The notes beneath the pieces are model-generated. The model saw nothing but the letters and a program-made list of their open reading frames with translations, searched no databases and had not been told where the DNA came from. Positions 7,755-16,099 of a stretch of 35,875 nucleotides of DNA are shown in pieces. The stretch's first letter is position 1, and every line of letters begins with the position of its first letter. The stretch is from assembly GCA_018813975.1 (NCBI GenBank), contig JAHJAQ010000117.1:1-35875 (forward strand), written 5' to 3'. Position numbers and translations under genes: made by a program. Source of the DNA: Microcaldota archaeon (GTDB lineage Archaea > Iainarchaeota > Iainarchaeia > Iainarchaeales > JAGVWC01).

Positions 7755-8924
7755 TTATTTCACCTGTGCTTTTTTGAAAATGTGCACGACCGCAGTTGCA
7801 CCGCTACCACCCACATTATGGGTTAAACCAATTTTAGCATCTTTTACTTGTCTTTCTTTGGCCAATCCATTTAATTGAAAAAACATTTCTACTGCTTGTT
7901 TGATTCCAGTCGCCCCCACGGGATGGCCGCAAGCCTTTAATCCGCCAGAAGGATTGATTGGAATTTCTCCTTTCAAACTTGTTTTGCCTTTTTCAGTTGC
8001 TTTTCCCCCATCTCCTTTTTTAAAAAAACCAAGATCTTCTATGGCAAGAATTTCTGCAATTGTAAAACAATCATGTACCTCTGCCAAATCAATATCGCTT
8101 GGTTTGAGGTGGGCTTCTTCAAAGTCTAGTTTGGCGGCTACTTTTGTTGCCATTAATTCTGTTAAACTCTTTCTTCCCGTTAAAGCCAGTGAATCGGATG
8201 CTTGGGTGCTTGCCAATATTTCAATGGCATTTTCACTGATTTTTTTGGCTTTGCTGGTTTCGCACAAAATAACCGTGGCTGCGCCATCGCTAATCGGAGA
8301 ACAATCTAATAATTTTAAGGGAGAAGCCACATAGCCCGAGTTCATAACATCTTGTATTGTAATCTCGCGGTGAAATTGGGCATTGGGATTAAACATGGCA
8401 TTATAATGGTTTTTTACCGCTACTTGTGCCATTTGTTCTTCTGTGGTTCCAAACGCTTCCATGTGCTTTCTGGCCAGCAACGCATACAAGGCCGGAAAGG
8501 TTGCGCCGTGAAATAATTCGGTTTCTTGGTCTCCAGCCCCCCCTAATGCAAAGCCTGCTTCTTCAACTGAAATTTCTGTCATTTTTTCCACGCCACCAAC
8601 CGCGACTACATCGTACAATCCACTTGCCACTGAAATGTACGCGTTTCGCAAAGCAACGCCACCCGAAGCACACGCAGCCTCTAATCGCGTAGCCGGCAAG
8701 GGAGTCAATCCTAATTCATCTGCAATCAAAGCGCCAATGTGTTCTTGTCCTACAAACCTTCCGGATGCCATGGTGCCGCCATAAATGGCTTGAATGGTTT
8801 TGCCTTCAATACCACTGGATTCTAAGGCCATTAAACCTGCTTTTCCAATGAGGTCTCTAAAGCTTTCATTCCAGTGTTCTCCAAAAGCCGTTTGGCCAGC
8901 TCCAATAATACTAACGCTTCTCAT
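7755..8924 (-). CDS. Acetyl-CoA C-acetyltransferase (archaeal thiolase)
   Basis: 389 residues. Condenses two acetyl-CoA to acetoacetyl-CoA, the first mevalonate pathway step. Catalytic residues are in place: Cys85 in EAACASGG, His284 in EVHDCF, His334 in CGHPVGATG, plus the C-terminal HNVGGSGA loop (369-376). The sequence belongs to the archaeal/SCP-2-like thiolase group that pairs with DUF35 proteins, not to the bacterial PhaA type. The start overlaps the stop of the unknown basic gene by four bases (8921-8924), and the DUF35 gene follows after one base. Confidence 0.92.
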   Translation of the reverse strand: MRSVSIIGAGQTAFGEHWNESFRDLIGKAGLMALESSGIEGKTIQAIYGGTMASGRFVGQEHIGALIADELGLTPLPATRLEAACASGGVALRNAYISVASGLYDVVAVGGVEKMTEISVEEAGFALGGAGDQETELFHGATFPALYALLARKHMEAFGTTEEQMAQVAVKNHYNAMFNPNAQFHREITIQDVMNSGYVASPLKLLDCSPISDGAATVILCETSKAKKISENAIEILASTQASDSLALTGRKSLTELMATKVAAKLDFEEAHLKPSDIDLAEVHDCFTIAEILAIEDLGFFKKGDGGKATEKGKTSLKGEIPINPSGGLKACGHPVGATGIKQAVEMFFQLNGLAKERQVKDAKIGLTHNVGGSGATAVVHIFKKAQVK

Positions 8925-9298
8925 GGTTTTCCCTTTCGCTTGAATTTATTTGGGTCTATTATTATCCTATTGCTCTTCGCACCTTCAAATTTTATTCCAA
9001 TCAGGGTACAACAAAGTTCAAACTTTTCTCTTACCCTGTTTGCTCTTTGTGGATATCCATTTTCTTCGAGCCACCGTATTGTTTGAATAAATGTTCCAGT
9101 AATTTCTTTTATTTTGTTTGCCGCCCTTTTACTAGTATTTAAATTTTTACTGCCTAACTCCCTTCCAATTGCTTCAAGTCCTTCCATTGATAATCTTCCT
9201 AGTTTGGAGTTGACATACCTTGATACAGCAGCTATTTCCTGGTTTGTTTTTTTATTTTTTTTTCCCGTTTTTTTTGTTGTTTTCTTTTTTCCAAACAT
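8921..9298 (-). CDS. Unknown small basic protein in the HMG-CoA synthase/thiolase operon
   Basis: 125 residues from the ATG at 9298; I do not recognise the family. The first 20 residues are almost all Lys, Thr and Gly (a likely disordered basic tail), followed by a mostly helical region (EIAAVSRYVNSKLG, SMEGLEAIGREL, KRAANKIKEITGTFIQTIRWLEENG) and a C-terminal KFKRKGK. Two Cys are adjacent (ELCCTL). There is no membrane segment or known enzymatic motif. An ATG at 9313 is also in frame, but a GGAAGG site sits 7 nt before the ATG at 9298, so that is chosen. It lies between HMG-CoA synthase and thiolase and overlaps thiolase by four bases. A role with that complex, or nucleic acid binding, is possible but unproven. 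Confidence 0.7.
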   Translation of the reverse strand: MFGKKKTTKKTGKKNKKTNQEIAAVSRYVNSKLGRLSMEGLEAIGRELGSKNLNTSKRAANKIKEITGTFIQTIRWLEENGYPQRANRVREKFELCCTLIGIKFEGAKSNRIIIDPNKFKRKGKP

Positions 9299-9322
9299 TT
9301 TTTTTCCTTCCATTTAGTTTTT

Positions 9323-10372
9323 TTATAAACTCTTCAGTTTTTTTCGGTGTTTTGCGTATTCTGAATAACTAATGTATTCTTTTTCTTGTATCATTTCTAA
9401 AACCGATATGGGCGCGCGTTTTGTTGAACTGTTTTTGGTTGTTGTTAAAACAAATGCATCGCTTCCGGCTCCACTACCATAACTAACCGCTAAAATCTTT
9501 TCTCCTGGTTTGGCAATATCTAATACGGATGCCAATCCTATCATAGTAGAACCGGAATAGGTGTTTCCAATTAAGGGCGTTATTAGCCCTTGTTTTAATT
9601 GTGCTTCTGTAAAACCGAGTTTTTTAGCCGCAATGCGAGGAAACTTTCCATTTGGCTGGTGAAAAATAACGTGGCTGAATTCTGTTGGTTTTAATCCTGT
9701 TTTTTCGAGAATTGCGTGGGTCGCGCCAAACACATGTCTAAAATAAGCGGGTTCTCCTGTAAACCTTCCGGCGTGTCTGGGAAATTCTGCGTGTTGTCTT
9801 CTCCAAAAATCCGGGGTGTCGGTGGTAAATGAAAAAGTTTCATCCAAGGTCGCGATTATTTCGTTTTTTTCTTTTCCCACAATAAAACCGGCTCCACCGC
9901 TTCCGGCAGTAAATTCCAGGGCATCGTTTGGTTTTCCTTGGGCAGTATCGGCTCCCACACTCAAACCATAGTTTATCATGTCACTTTTTACGAGTCCCAT
10001 GCACACTTGTATTCCGGCTGTTCCTGCTTTGCACGCAAATTCTAAATCTGCTGCCATAAAAGCAGGTCCGGCATTAATCGCATCGCCTACTATTGTAGCG
10101 GTTGGTTTTACAGCGTATGGATGGCTTTCGCTTCCCACAAAAATAGCCCCTATTTTTTGGCTGTCCAATTTTGCAGTTTCCAATGCCATTCGAGCTGCTT
10201 CTACACTAATTGTGGCGGTATCTTCGTCCCAGGCAGCCACTGCTTTTTCTTGTAAGCCCAAACCAGCACTAGTCTTTTTGCCGTCTTTTTTCCAAGTTTT
10301 AGCAATTTCTTCAATGGTAATGCGTAGTCTGGGTACAAAAAAACCATAGCCCACTATTCCGGCTTCTTGCAT
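9323..10372 (-). CDS. Hydroxymethylglutaryl-CoA synthase (archaeal type)
   Basis: 349 residues, normal for the archaeal family. Condenses acetyl-CoA and acetoacetyl-CoA to HMG-CoA. Catalytic residues are visible: Glu82 in GSESHPYAVKP, Cys114 in EFACKAGTAG, His238 in FHQPNGKFP, and GNTYSGS near 270. It is the first gene of the operon HMG-CoA synthase - unknown - thiolase - DUF35. The ATG at 10372 has no ribosome binding site but a TATA box 23-32 nt upstream, so the transcript is probably leaderless. Confidence 0.93.
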   Translation of the reverse strand: MQEAGIVGYGFFVPRLRITIEEIAKTWKKDGKKTSAGLGLQEKAVAAWDEDTATISVEAARMALETAKLDSQKIGAIFVGSESHPYAVKPTATIVGDAINAGPAFMAADLEFACKAGTAGIQVCMGLVKSDMINYGLSVGADTAQGKPNDALEFTAGSGGAGFIVGKEKNEIIATLDETFSFTTDTPDFWRRQHAEFPRHAGRFTGEPAYFRHVFGATHAILEKTGLKPTEFSHVIFHQPNGKFPRIAAKKLGFTEAQLKQGLITPLIGNTYSGSTMIGLASVLDIAKPGEKILAVSYGSGAGSDAFVLTTTKNSSTKRAPISVLEMIQEKEYISYSEYAKHRKKLKSL

Positions 10373-10394
10373 ACTTTTCTTGCGTTTGCACGGG

Positions 10395-10404
10395 CTTTTA
10401 AAAG
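10395..10404 (-). promoter_or_regulatory. TATA box of HMG-CoA synthase
   Basis: CTTTTAAAAG centred about 27 nt before the ATG at 10372, fitting a leaderless transcript. The sequence is a palindrome, so orientation comes only from position. Confidence 0.55.
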
Positions 10405-10502
10405 GCTTTATTCTTCTCTTTCAATAATTCGACAAATGCCGGTTATTCTTTTGTTTTGAAGGGATTTTTTGGGTTTTTTTTGTTTTTTTAGGGGCTTTTG
10501 GC

Positions 10503-10512
10503 GACAATTGTC
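10503..10512. promoter_or_regulatory. Palindrome between divergent promoters, possible operator
   Basis: Perfect 10-base palindrome GACAATTGTC between the HMG-CoA synthase promoter and the PPDK TATA box. The rest of the 282-nt region 10373-10654 is T-rich without an ORF. Function is a guess. Confidence 0.25.
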
Positions 10513-10565
10513 TATTTTAGGGGAAATGAAGGGCGATTGTTTTTTATTGGGCTTTGAAAGTATGC

Positions 10566-10573
10566 TTTATATG
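10566..10573 (+). promoter_or_regulatory. TATA box of pyruvate phosphate dikinase
   Basis: TTTATATG, which would place transcription start near 10595 and give a leader of about 60 nt before the TTG at 10655. Confidence 0.5.
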
Positions 10574-10607
10574 CTTTAAAACAGGGAACAAAAAAATAAC
10601 TTTTTTT

Positions 10608-10633
10608 TCGGTTTTTTTTTTGGTAAAAACCGA
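10608..10633 (+). promoter_or_regulatory. Leader hairpin with oligo-T runs before PPDK
   Basis: TCGGTTTTT (10608-10616) and AAAAACCGA (10625-10633) form a perfect 9-base-pair stem with an 8-nt loop, ending 8 nt before the ribosome binding site. Runs of eight T (10601-10608) and ten T (10612-10621) lie here; oligo-T alone can terminate archaeal transcription, so attenuation is possible. Confidence 0.4.
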
Positions 10634-10641
10634 TTTTATTT

Positions 10642-10646
10642 GGAGG
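10642..10646 (+). promoter_or_regulatory. Ribosome binding site that sets the PPDK start
   Basis: GGAGG ends 8 nt before the TTG at 10655. It rules out the upstream in-frame TTG at 10640, which would place the site inside the gene. Confidence 0.7.
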
Positions 10647-10654
10647 AATTTTAT

Positions 10655-13303
10655 TTGACTGAGCAATTAGTATGGTCTTTTCGCGAAAACAATAAATCAT
10701 TAGAAGAAAGTGTTTTGTTGTTGGGAAACAAAGGCGCCCAATTAGTGGAAATGACGCGCATTGGCTTGCCTGTTCCCCCGGCTTTTACAATTTCAACCAA
10801 TGCCTGTAGAAGCTATCTTTCGAATAAGAAAAAATGGCCGGCTGATTTGGAAAAACAAGTCAAGCAAAAGATTGTTGAATTGGAAAAAGAAATAAATCGA
10901 AAACTAGGCGATACCGAAAATCCCCTATTGGTTTCGGTGAGAAGCGGTTCTTTTATTTCCATGCCGGGCATGATGGAAACCATTTTGAATCTTGGTTTGA
11001 ATGATGCTACTGTAAAAGGGCTGGCCCAAAAAACCAATAATCCGCGAATGGCTTGGGATAGTTATCGAAGACTTATTCAAATGTTCGGGGATGTTGTGTT
11101 GGGAATCGATAGTGCTCTTTTTGAAGGTCTTTTAACAAAAGCCAAGCAAAAAAAAGGAACCGAATTTGATACCGAATTAGAGGAAGGTGATTTGAAAGAA
11201 TTGGTATTACACTACAAAAAATTAGTGAAAGAAAAAACCAAAAAAGAATTTCCCCAAGATATTTGGGAACAATTGCGCTTAGCCATTAACGCGGTATTCG
11301 ATTCCTGGAATGCTGATAGAGCTATTGCGTATCGTCGCATTCACAATTTGCAAGAAGGTGCTGGAACCGGGGTAACCATTCAAGCCATGGTTTTTGGAAA
11401 CAAAGGAGAGCACTCTGCAACGGGCGTTGCGTTTTCACGCAATCCCAGTACGGGAGAAAAAGGATTGTACGGAGAATTTTTAGTAAACGCGCAAGGAGAA
11501 GATGTGGTGGCGGGAGTTAGAACGCCGCAACCAATCGTGGAATTGGAAAAGTTTAATCTTGAGCTTTTTGAACGCCTAAAAAGAATCGCAGTTTTATTGG
11601 AAAAACATTATAAAGAAATGCAGGATTTTGAATTCACGATTGAAAATGGAAAATTGTTTTTATTGCAAACCAGAACCGGAAAGAGAACCGCACAAGCAGC
11701 CATAAAAATTGCTATTGATATGGTAAAAGAAAAATTGATTTCCAAAGAAGAAGCCGTTCTACAAATAGATGCTAATCAGCTAAACCATGTCTTGCACAAG
11801 CAATTAAAACCAGCAGCTAAAAAGAGTGCTCAATTATTGGCAACTGGTTTAGCGGCTTCTCCGGGTGCTGCAATTGGAAAAGTGGTTTTTTCGGCCCAAG
11901 AAGCCTTGCATGAAAGTGAAAAAGACCCTTCTACTCCATTGATTTTGGTGCGACCCGAAACTTCTCCGGAGGATATTGAGGGCATTAGTATTGCAAAAGG
12001 AATCCTAACCAGTACGGGTGGTTTAACATCTCACGCGGCGGTTGTAGCGCGTGGAATGGGAAAGCCTTGCGTTTCGGGTTGTGACGCCATTGTAATTAAT
12101 GAAGAAAATGGTTCTTTTTTCGTGCAGTCTAATGGCGATTCTGTTACGGTTAAAGCAGGAGAATGGCTTTCATTGGATGGGGGTATGGGAGAAGTTTTTT
12201 TGGGAAAACTGGATGTTGAAGCGCCATCTCTTTCGGGCGATTTTGCTACTTTAATGGATTGGGCGGATTTTTTTCGAAAACTAGAAGTGCGAACCAATGC
12301 CGATACCCCCAAAGATGCTAGCGTTGCCAAGAATTTTGGAGCAGAAGGAATTGGATTGTGTAGAACCGAACACATGTTTTTTGATAAAGACAGGCTGCCC
12401 ATTATGCGACAAATGATTATGGCGGATTCGCCTGAAAAAAGAAAAAAAGCCTTGGAAAAGCTATTGCCTTTTCAACGAAAAGATTTTGAAGGATTGTTTG
12501 AGGTCATGAATGGCTTGCCAGTCACCATCCGATTATTGGATCCGCCTTTACACGAATTTTTACCCAAAACAAAAGAAGAAATGCAGGCATTGGCAAGTGA
12601 AATGAATGTTTCCATTGAATTTGTTCGAAAAATTAATAATAGTTTGAAAGAGTTTAATCCCATGCTTGGGTTTAGAGGTTGTAGATTAGGAGTTGTTTTT
12701 CCGGAAATAACCAAAATGCAGATTAGAGCGGTTTTTGAAGCCGCTCTAAATGCCCAGCGAAATGGCATTAAAGCAACTCCCGAAATCGAAATTCCGTTGG
12801 TGGCATTTGAAAAAGAATTTGATATAATCTTGGAATTAGTAAAAAAGATTGCACTAAAATTAGATCCAAAAGAAAGCGTGGATTATAAAATAGGGTGTAT
12901 GATCGAGGTTCCACGCAGTGCATTAATTGCAGATAAACTAGCGAAAAAATCCGATTTTTTTTCATTTGGAACCAATGATCTAACCCAAACTACTCTGGGT
13001 TTTTCACGAGATGATACTGGAAAGTTCATTGCTGCCTACAAAGACAAGAAAGTGTTTGATTGGGATCCTTTTGTTTCCATTGATGAAATCGGGGTGGGAG
13101 CTTTAATGCAAATCGCGGTTGAAAAAGCACGAGAATCCAACCCCGAAATTGAAATTGGTATTTGTGGAGAACACGGGGGCGATCCCCGTTCAGTAGAATT
13201 TTGTCACAAACTAGGATTGGATAATGTTTCTTGTTCGCCGTATCGCGTTCCCATTGCACGGCTGGCAGCAGCACAAGCGGCCATTAAAGAAAAACTGGCT
13301 TAG
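10655..13303 (+). CDS. ppdK: Pyruvate, phosphate dikinase
   Basis: 882 residues from a TTG start chosen by the GGAGG site upstream. Interconverts pyruvate + ATP + Pi and PEP + AMP + PPi. Domain order is standard: N-terminal ATP-grasp nucleotide domain (GNKGAQLVEM near 25-35, SVRSGSFISMPGMM near 105), central swivelling domain with TSTGGLTSHAAVVARGMG carrying the phospho-His460, and C-terminal PEP/pyruvate barrel with GICGEHGGDP and catalytic Cys837. Length and both catalytic positions are close to the well-studied clostridial enzyme. It stands alone between a divergent HMG-CoA synthase operon and a convergent lipoprotein gene whose stop it overlaps by four bases. PP-dependent direction (glycolysis or gluconeogenesis) cannot be told. 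A second PEP-forming enzyme is at 26663-29086. Confidence 0.95.
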   Translation: MTEQLVWSFRENNKSLEESVLLLGNKGAQLVEMTRIGLPVPPAFTISTNACRSYLSNKKKWPADLEKQVKQKIVELEKEINRKLGDTENPLLVSVRSGSFISMPGMMETILNLGLNDATVKGLAQKTNNPRMAWDSYRRLIQMFGDVVLGIDSALFEGLLTKAKQKKGTEFDTELEEGDLKELVLHYKKLVKEKTKKEFPQDIWEQLRLAINAVFDSWNADRAIAYRRIHNLQEGAGTGVTIQAMVFGNKGEHSATGVAFSRNPSTGEKGLYGEFLVNAQGEDVVAGVRTPQPIVELEKFNLELFERLKRIAVLLEKHYKEMQDFEFTIENGKLFLLQTRTGKRTAQAAIKIAIDMVKEKLISKEEAVLQIDANQLNHVLHKQLKPAAKKSAQLLATGLAASPGAAIGKVVFSAQEALHESEKDPSTPLILVRPETSPEDIEGISIAKGILTSTGGLTSHAAVVARGMGKPCVSGCDAIVINEENGSFFVQSNGDSVTVKAGEWLSLDGGMGEVFLGKLDVEAPSLSGDFATLMDWADFFRKLEVRTNADTPKDASVAKNFGAEGIGLCRTEHMFFDKDRLPIMRQMIMADSPEKRKKALEKLLPFQRKDFEGLFEVMNGLPVTIRLLDPPLHEFLPKTKEEMQALASEMNVSIEFVRKINNSLKEFNPMLGFRGCRLGVVFPEITKMQIRAVFEAALNAQRNGIKATPEIEIPLVAFEKEFDIILELVKKIALKLDPKESVDYKIGCMIEVPRSALIADKLAKKSDFFSFGTNDLTQTTLGFSRDDTGKFIAAYKDKKVFDWDPFVSIDEIGVGALMQIAVEKARESNPEIEIGICGEHGGDPRSVEFCHKLGLDNVSCSPYRVPIARLAAAQAAIKEKLA

Positions 13304-14394
13304 TTTTCTAGTATAATCGGATTGTTTCCGCTAATTTCTTTTATTATCACATCTTCAGAAGCCACCTGGCCCGCTTCATTGAAGGTTATAATATTAGAAT
13401 ATCCCTCATAATTCTCCACTTTTAAAAGAAACGCTCGAATCTCTTCCGTGGTTTTGTTTCCTTCTTTAACGGCGTTTAAAACAAGCGCGGTCATGTCATA
13501 GGTTGTAGCGGCACTAATGGCGCTCGGTTTTTTTCCAAATCGTGCTTCAAATCGTTCACTGAATTCTTGCATTTTTTCGCGTTGCTTGGGCGCGGCATAA
13601 ATAATACCGTCTGCGAGAGTTCCTGCTTGTTCCAAAAAAACCTCACTTTCTGCACGAGAAAAAGGAACATACATTTGCTGTAAAACGCCTAGCTCAAATA
13701 ATTGCCTGTTAAATAGAATCTGTCCGTTATCCGTTGCAATTACTGTATAAATAACATCCGGGTTTAGTTCTTTTATTTGCAATATTTCGGTTCTAAAATC
13801 AGTGCTGCCATCATTGAGCTGGAATTCCTTTAATGTATTTATCCCGCCACTTTTTTCCAGTTCATTCTTAAGAATTTCAATATGCCCTAAAGACCATGAA
13901 TTATTGGAATATACTAAAACAATTTTTTCAACTGCGTTTTTTTTCATATACTGTACGGCTTTTTTTATTTGGGAACGCTCGCTTGGAGTAGCACTGAAAA
14001 AATAGTCAGATTCCCGCCAAGGCTGTTCGCCACCCATCCATGGCGAAATAAACAAGACTTTTTTTTCTGCTGAAATGGGTGCTACTACTTCACTAAACTC
14101 CGCCCAAACAGGGCCAATAATAACCGGCACATTATCCACCTCAATCAATTTGTGTCCGGCAGTTACCGTTGTTTGCAAATCTGAGTGAAAATCTTCTATA
14201 ATATATTCTACTTCAAGTCCAGAGTCTTCAATGGCTAAGAGAAATCCTTCTTTTGCCGCTTCTCCTGCAAAAGCAGCATACCCCGTTAACGGAAAAAGCC
14301 CCCCAATTTTTAGTTCACTTGTTGGCGTGTTTTGCACGCATCCATTCAAAACAACAAGCAATGCAATAAATACAATTAGAAAACCTTTTTTCAT
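13300..14394 (-). CDS. Lipoprotein solute-binding protein, branched-chain amino acid (LivK) type
   Basis: 364 residues from the ATG at 14394, which has an AGGTG site 8 nt upstream; a GTG at 14403 is in frame but overlaps that site. An N-terminal signal (MKKGFLIVFIALLVVLNGC) ends in a lipobox with Cys19. The mature protein is a type 1 periplasmic-binding fold: KIGGLFPLTG, then VPVIIGPVWAEFSEVVAPISA, DVIYTVIATDNG and ISAATTYDMTALV, as in LivK/amide-binding proteins. Such proteins bind amino acids or amides outside the membrane. No ABC permease or ATPase genes are nearby, so it may serve distant transporter genes or a sensor. It is the last gene after GlyA, 9 nt downstream. Confidence 0.85.
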   Translation of the reverse strand: MKKGFLIVFIALLVVLNGCVQNTPTSELKIGGLFPLTGYAAFAGEAAKEGFLLAIEDSGLEVEYIIEDFHSDLQTTVTAGHKLIEVDNVPVIIGPVWAEFSEVVAPISAEKKVLFISPWMGGEQPWRESDYFFSATPSERSQIKKAVQYMKKNAVEKIVLVYSNNSWSLGHIEILKNELEKSGGINTLKEFQLNDGSTDFRTEILQIKELNPDVIYTVIATDNGQILFNRQLFELGVLQQMYVPFSRAESEVFLEQAGTLADGIIYAAPKQREKMQEFSERFEARFGKKPSAISAATTYDMTALVLNAVKEGNKTTEEIRAFLLKVENYEGYSNIITFNEAGQVASEDVIIKEISGNNPIILEN

Positions 14395-14412
14395 ACAAAA
14401 CACCTATGGAAG

Positions 14413-15690
14413 TTAATCATAAAACGCGAATTCTTTGCAAAATTCTTGTACGCCTGCTTTTATTTTTTTCAATTCACTATCGTCTTTTGCATGATCCAAG
14501 GCTTTTACTATAAATCGTGCAATTTCTTTCATTTCGCTTTCTTTCATGCCCCGAGTGGTTATGGCGGGGGTTCCAATCCTGATTCCGCTGGGGTCCCATG
14601 GTTTTCTCGTATCAAACGGAATCGTGTTTCGATTACAATAAATTCCAGCTTTTTCTAAGGCCTGTTCTGCTTCTTTTCCTGGAAGATTTTTGCTTTTCAT
14701 AGTATCCACGAGCATTAAATAATAATCTGTCCCCCCACTAACCAAGCGCAATCCGTTTTGCATTAGTTCTTCTGCCATTGCCTTGGCATTTTTTACAATT
14801 TGTTGAGCATATTCTTTGAAGCTTGGTTGTAATGCTTCTTTGAAAGCAACTGCTTTGGCAGCGGTAATGTGTTCGTGCGGTCCGCCTTGCAAACCAGGAA
14901 AAACTGCTTTGTCAATTTTTTCTTTCCATTCTTCCGTACAAAAAATAACCGCTCCGCGCGGTCCCCTAAGCGTTTTGTGCGTGGTAGTGGTTACAATATC
15001 AAAATATGGAACTGGATTTTCATGCACGCCAGCCGCACACAATCCAGCAATGTGCGCAATATCCGCCATACAAACAGCCCCCACAGAATCACAAATTTCT
15101 CTAAACCGCTTAAAATCAATCGCGCGCGGATACGCGGTATACCCTGATAGAATTAGTTTTGGTTTTTCTTTTTCCGCTAGTTTTTGAATGGCATCATAAT
15201 CCAATAATTCGGTTTTAGGATTTAAGGTATATTGAACCGCATTAAATAATTTTCCTGAAAAGTTTACGGGATGGCCGTGTGTTAAGTGACCGCCTTCGGT
15301 TAGTTTTAATCCAAAAAACTTATCGCCCGGTTCTAATGCTGCAAAAAAAGCCGCCATATTAGCCGGGCTTCCAGAAAGCGGTTGTACATTGGCGTGTTTG
15401 GCGTCAAACAATTTTTTGGCGCGTTCAATGGCAAGATTTTCAATTTCATCAATAAATTCATTTCCCCCATAATATCGTTTGGAAGGATATCCTTCCGAGT
15501 ATTTGTTGGAGAGGACGGTTCCCATTGCCTCTAGCACACTTTGGGATACTAAATTTTCACTGGGAATTAATTCTATTCCATGCATTTGTCGTTCTTGTTC
15601 TTTTATAATCCATTGGTATGCTTCTGGATCAAATTGTTGGAGTGCATTCAAATGCATGGAATGTTGCTTTTGTTTTTTTTGTTCAGACAT
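14413..15690 (-). CDS. glyA: Serine hydroxymethyltransferase
   Basis: 425 residues. PLP enzyme that converts serine and tetrahydrofolate to glycine and methylene-tetrahydrofolate. Seen: LIPSENLVSQSVLEAMG (41-57), the Tyr-rich YPSKRYYGG (68-76), the ADIAHIAG cofactor segment (209-216), and TTTTHKTLRGPRG (234-246) with the PLP-binding Lys239. The sequence resembles the bacterial/eukaryotic folate-using form, consistent with FolC in the same operon. The start at 15690 has a GGAAG site about 10 nt upstream, overlapping the end of the ACT gene. Confidence 0.95.
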   Translation of the reverse strand: MSEQKKQKQHSMHLNALQQFDPEAYQWIIKEQERQMHGIELIPSENLVSQSVLEAMGTVLSNKYSEGYPSKRYYGGNEFIDEIENLAIERAKKLFDAKHANVQPLSGSPANMAAFFAALEPGDKFFGLKLTEGGHLTHGHPVNFSGKLFNAVQYTLNPKTELLDYDAIQKLAEKEKPKLILSGYTAYPRAIDFKRFREICDSVGAVCMADIAHIAGLCAAGVHENPVPYFDIVTTTTHKTLRGPRGAVIFCTEEWKEKIDKAVFPGLQGGPHEHITAAKAVAFKEALQPSFKEYAQQIVKNAKAMAEELMQNGLRLVSGGTDYYLMLVDTMKSKNLPGKEAEQALEKAGIYCNRNTIPFDTRKPWDPSGIRIGTPAITTRGMKESEMKEIARFIVKALDHAKDDSELKKIKAGVQEFCKEFAFYD

Positions 15691-15691
15691 A

Positions 15692-16087
15692 TTATTTTGC
15701 TTCCTTAAGTCCCAATTTTTTTAATGCTTTTACGACCTTGTTTAGGTGCTCTTTTCGGGCGATTACATAATCCTTTGAATAGGTGGAAACAATCAAGGAG
15801 TTTGTTTTTTCCTTGGCGATGGCGCTTGTCACGATTGCCAAAAATCCAGCCGTGAACGGTGCCGAAAGGTTTAGTGCAATGAGTTTCCAGTCTTGTGGGT
15901 TTTTTTTAATTATTTCCAGTTCTTGGACATTTTCTTTCTTGGTCAGAACGGTTATTTCGTCTGAATCCTGCGAAATCATAAAATGTTTTTTTGAGTCTGG
16001 AAATTTGGAAACCTTTACATACCAGAATTCGCCTGGTTGGACTAAAAATGTGCTCGTGGAAATAATTTTTTTCATTTTTGAATCCAT
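15692..16087 (-). CDS. ACT-domain (CASTOR-like) protein
   Basis: 131 residues. The C-terminal half (about 66-126, WKLIALNLSAPFTAGFLAIV then a strand IVSTYSKDYVIARKE) is an ACT domain of the CASTOR-type family, which binds amino acids; the N-terminal half (FLVQPGEFWYVKVSKF) looks like a second, divergent ACT unit. No catalytic domain is present. It directly precedes glyA (stop and start nearly touch), so a role in sensing serine, glycine or another amino acid for the operon is plausible. The ATG at 16087 has an AAGGTG site 6 nt upstream. Confidence 0.8.
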   Translation of the reverse strand: MDSKMKKIISTSTFLVQPGEFWYVKVSKFPDSKKHFMISQDSDEITVLTKKENVQELEIIKKNPQDWKLIALNLSAPFTAGFLAIVTSAIAKEKTNSLIVSTYSKDYVIARKEHLNKVVKALKKLGLKEAK

Positions 16088-16099
16088 TTTTTCACCTTT

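Noticed and set aside
10640..10654. Upstream TTG start for PPDK
   Set aside because: It would place the GGAGG site inside the coding region; the TTG at 10655 is 8 nt downstream of that site.
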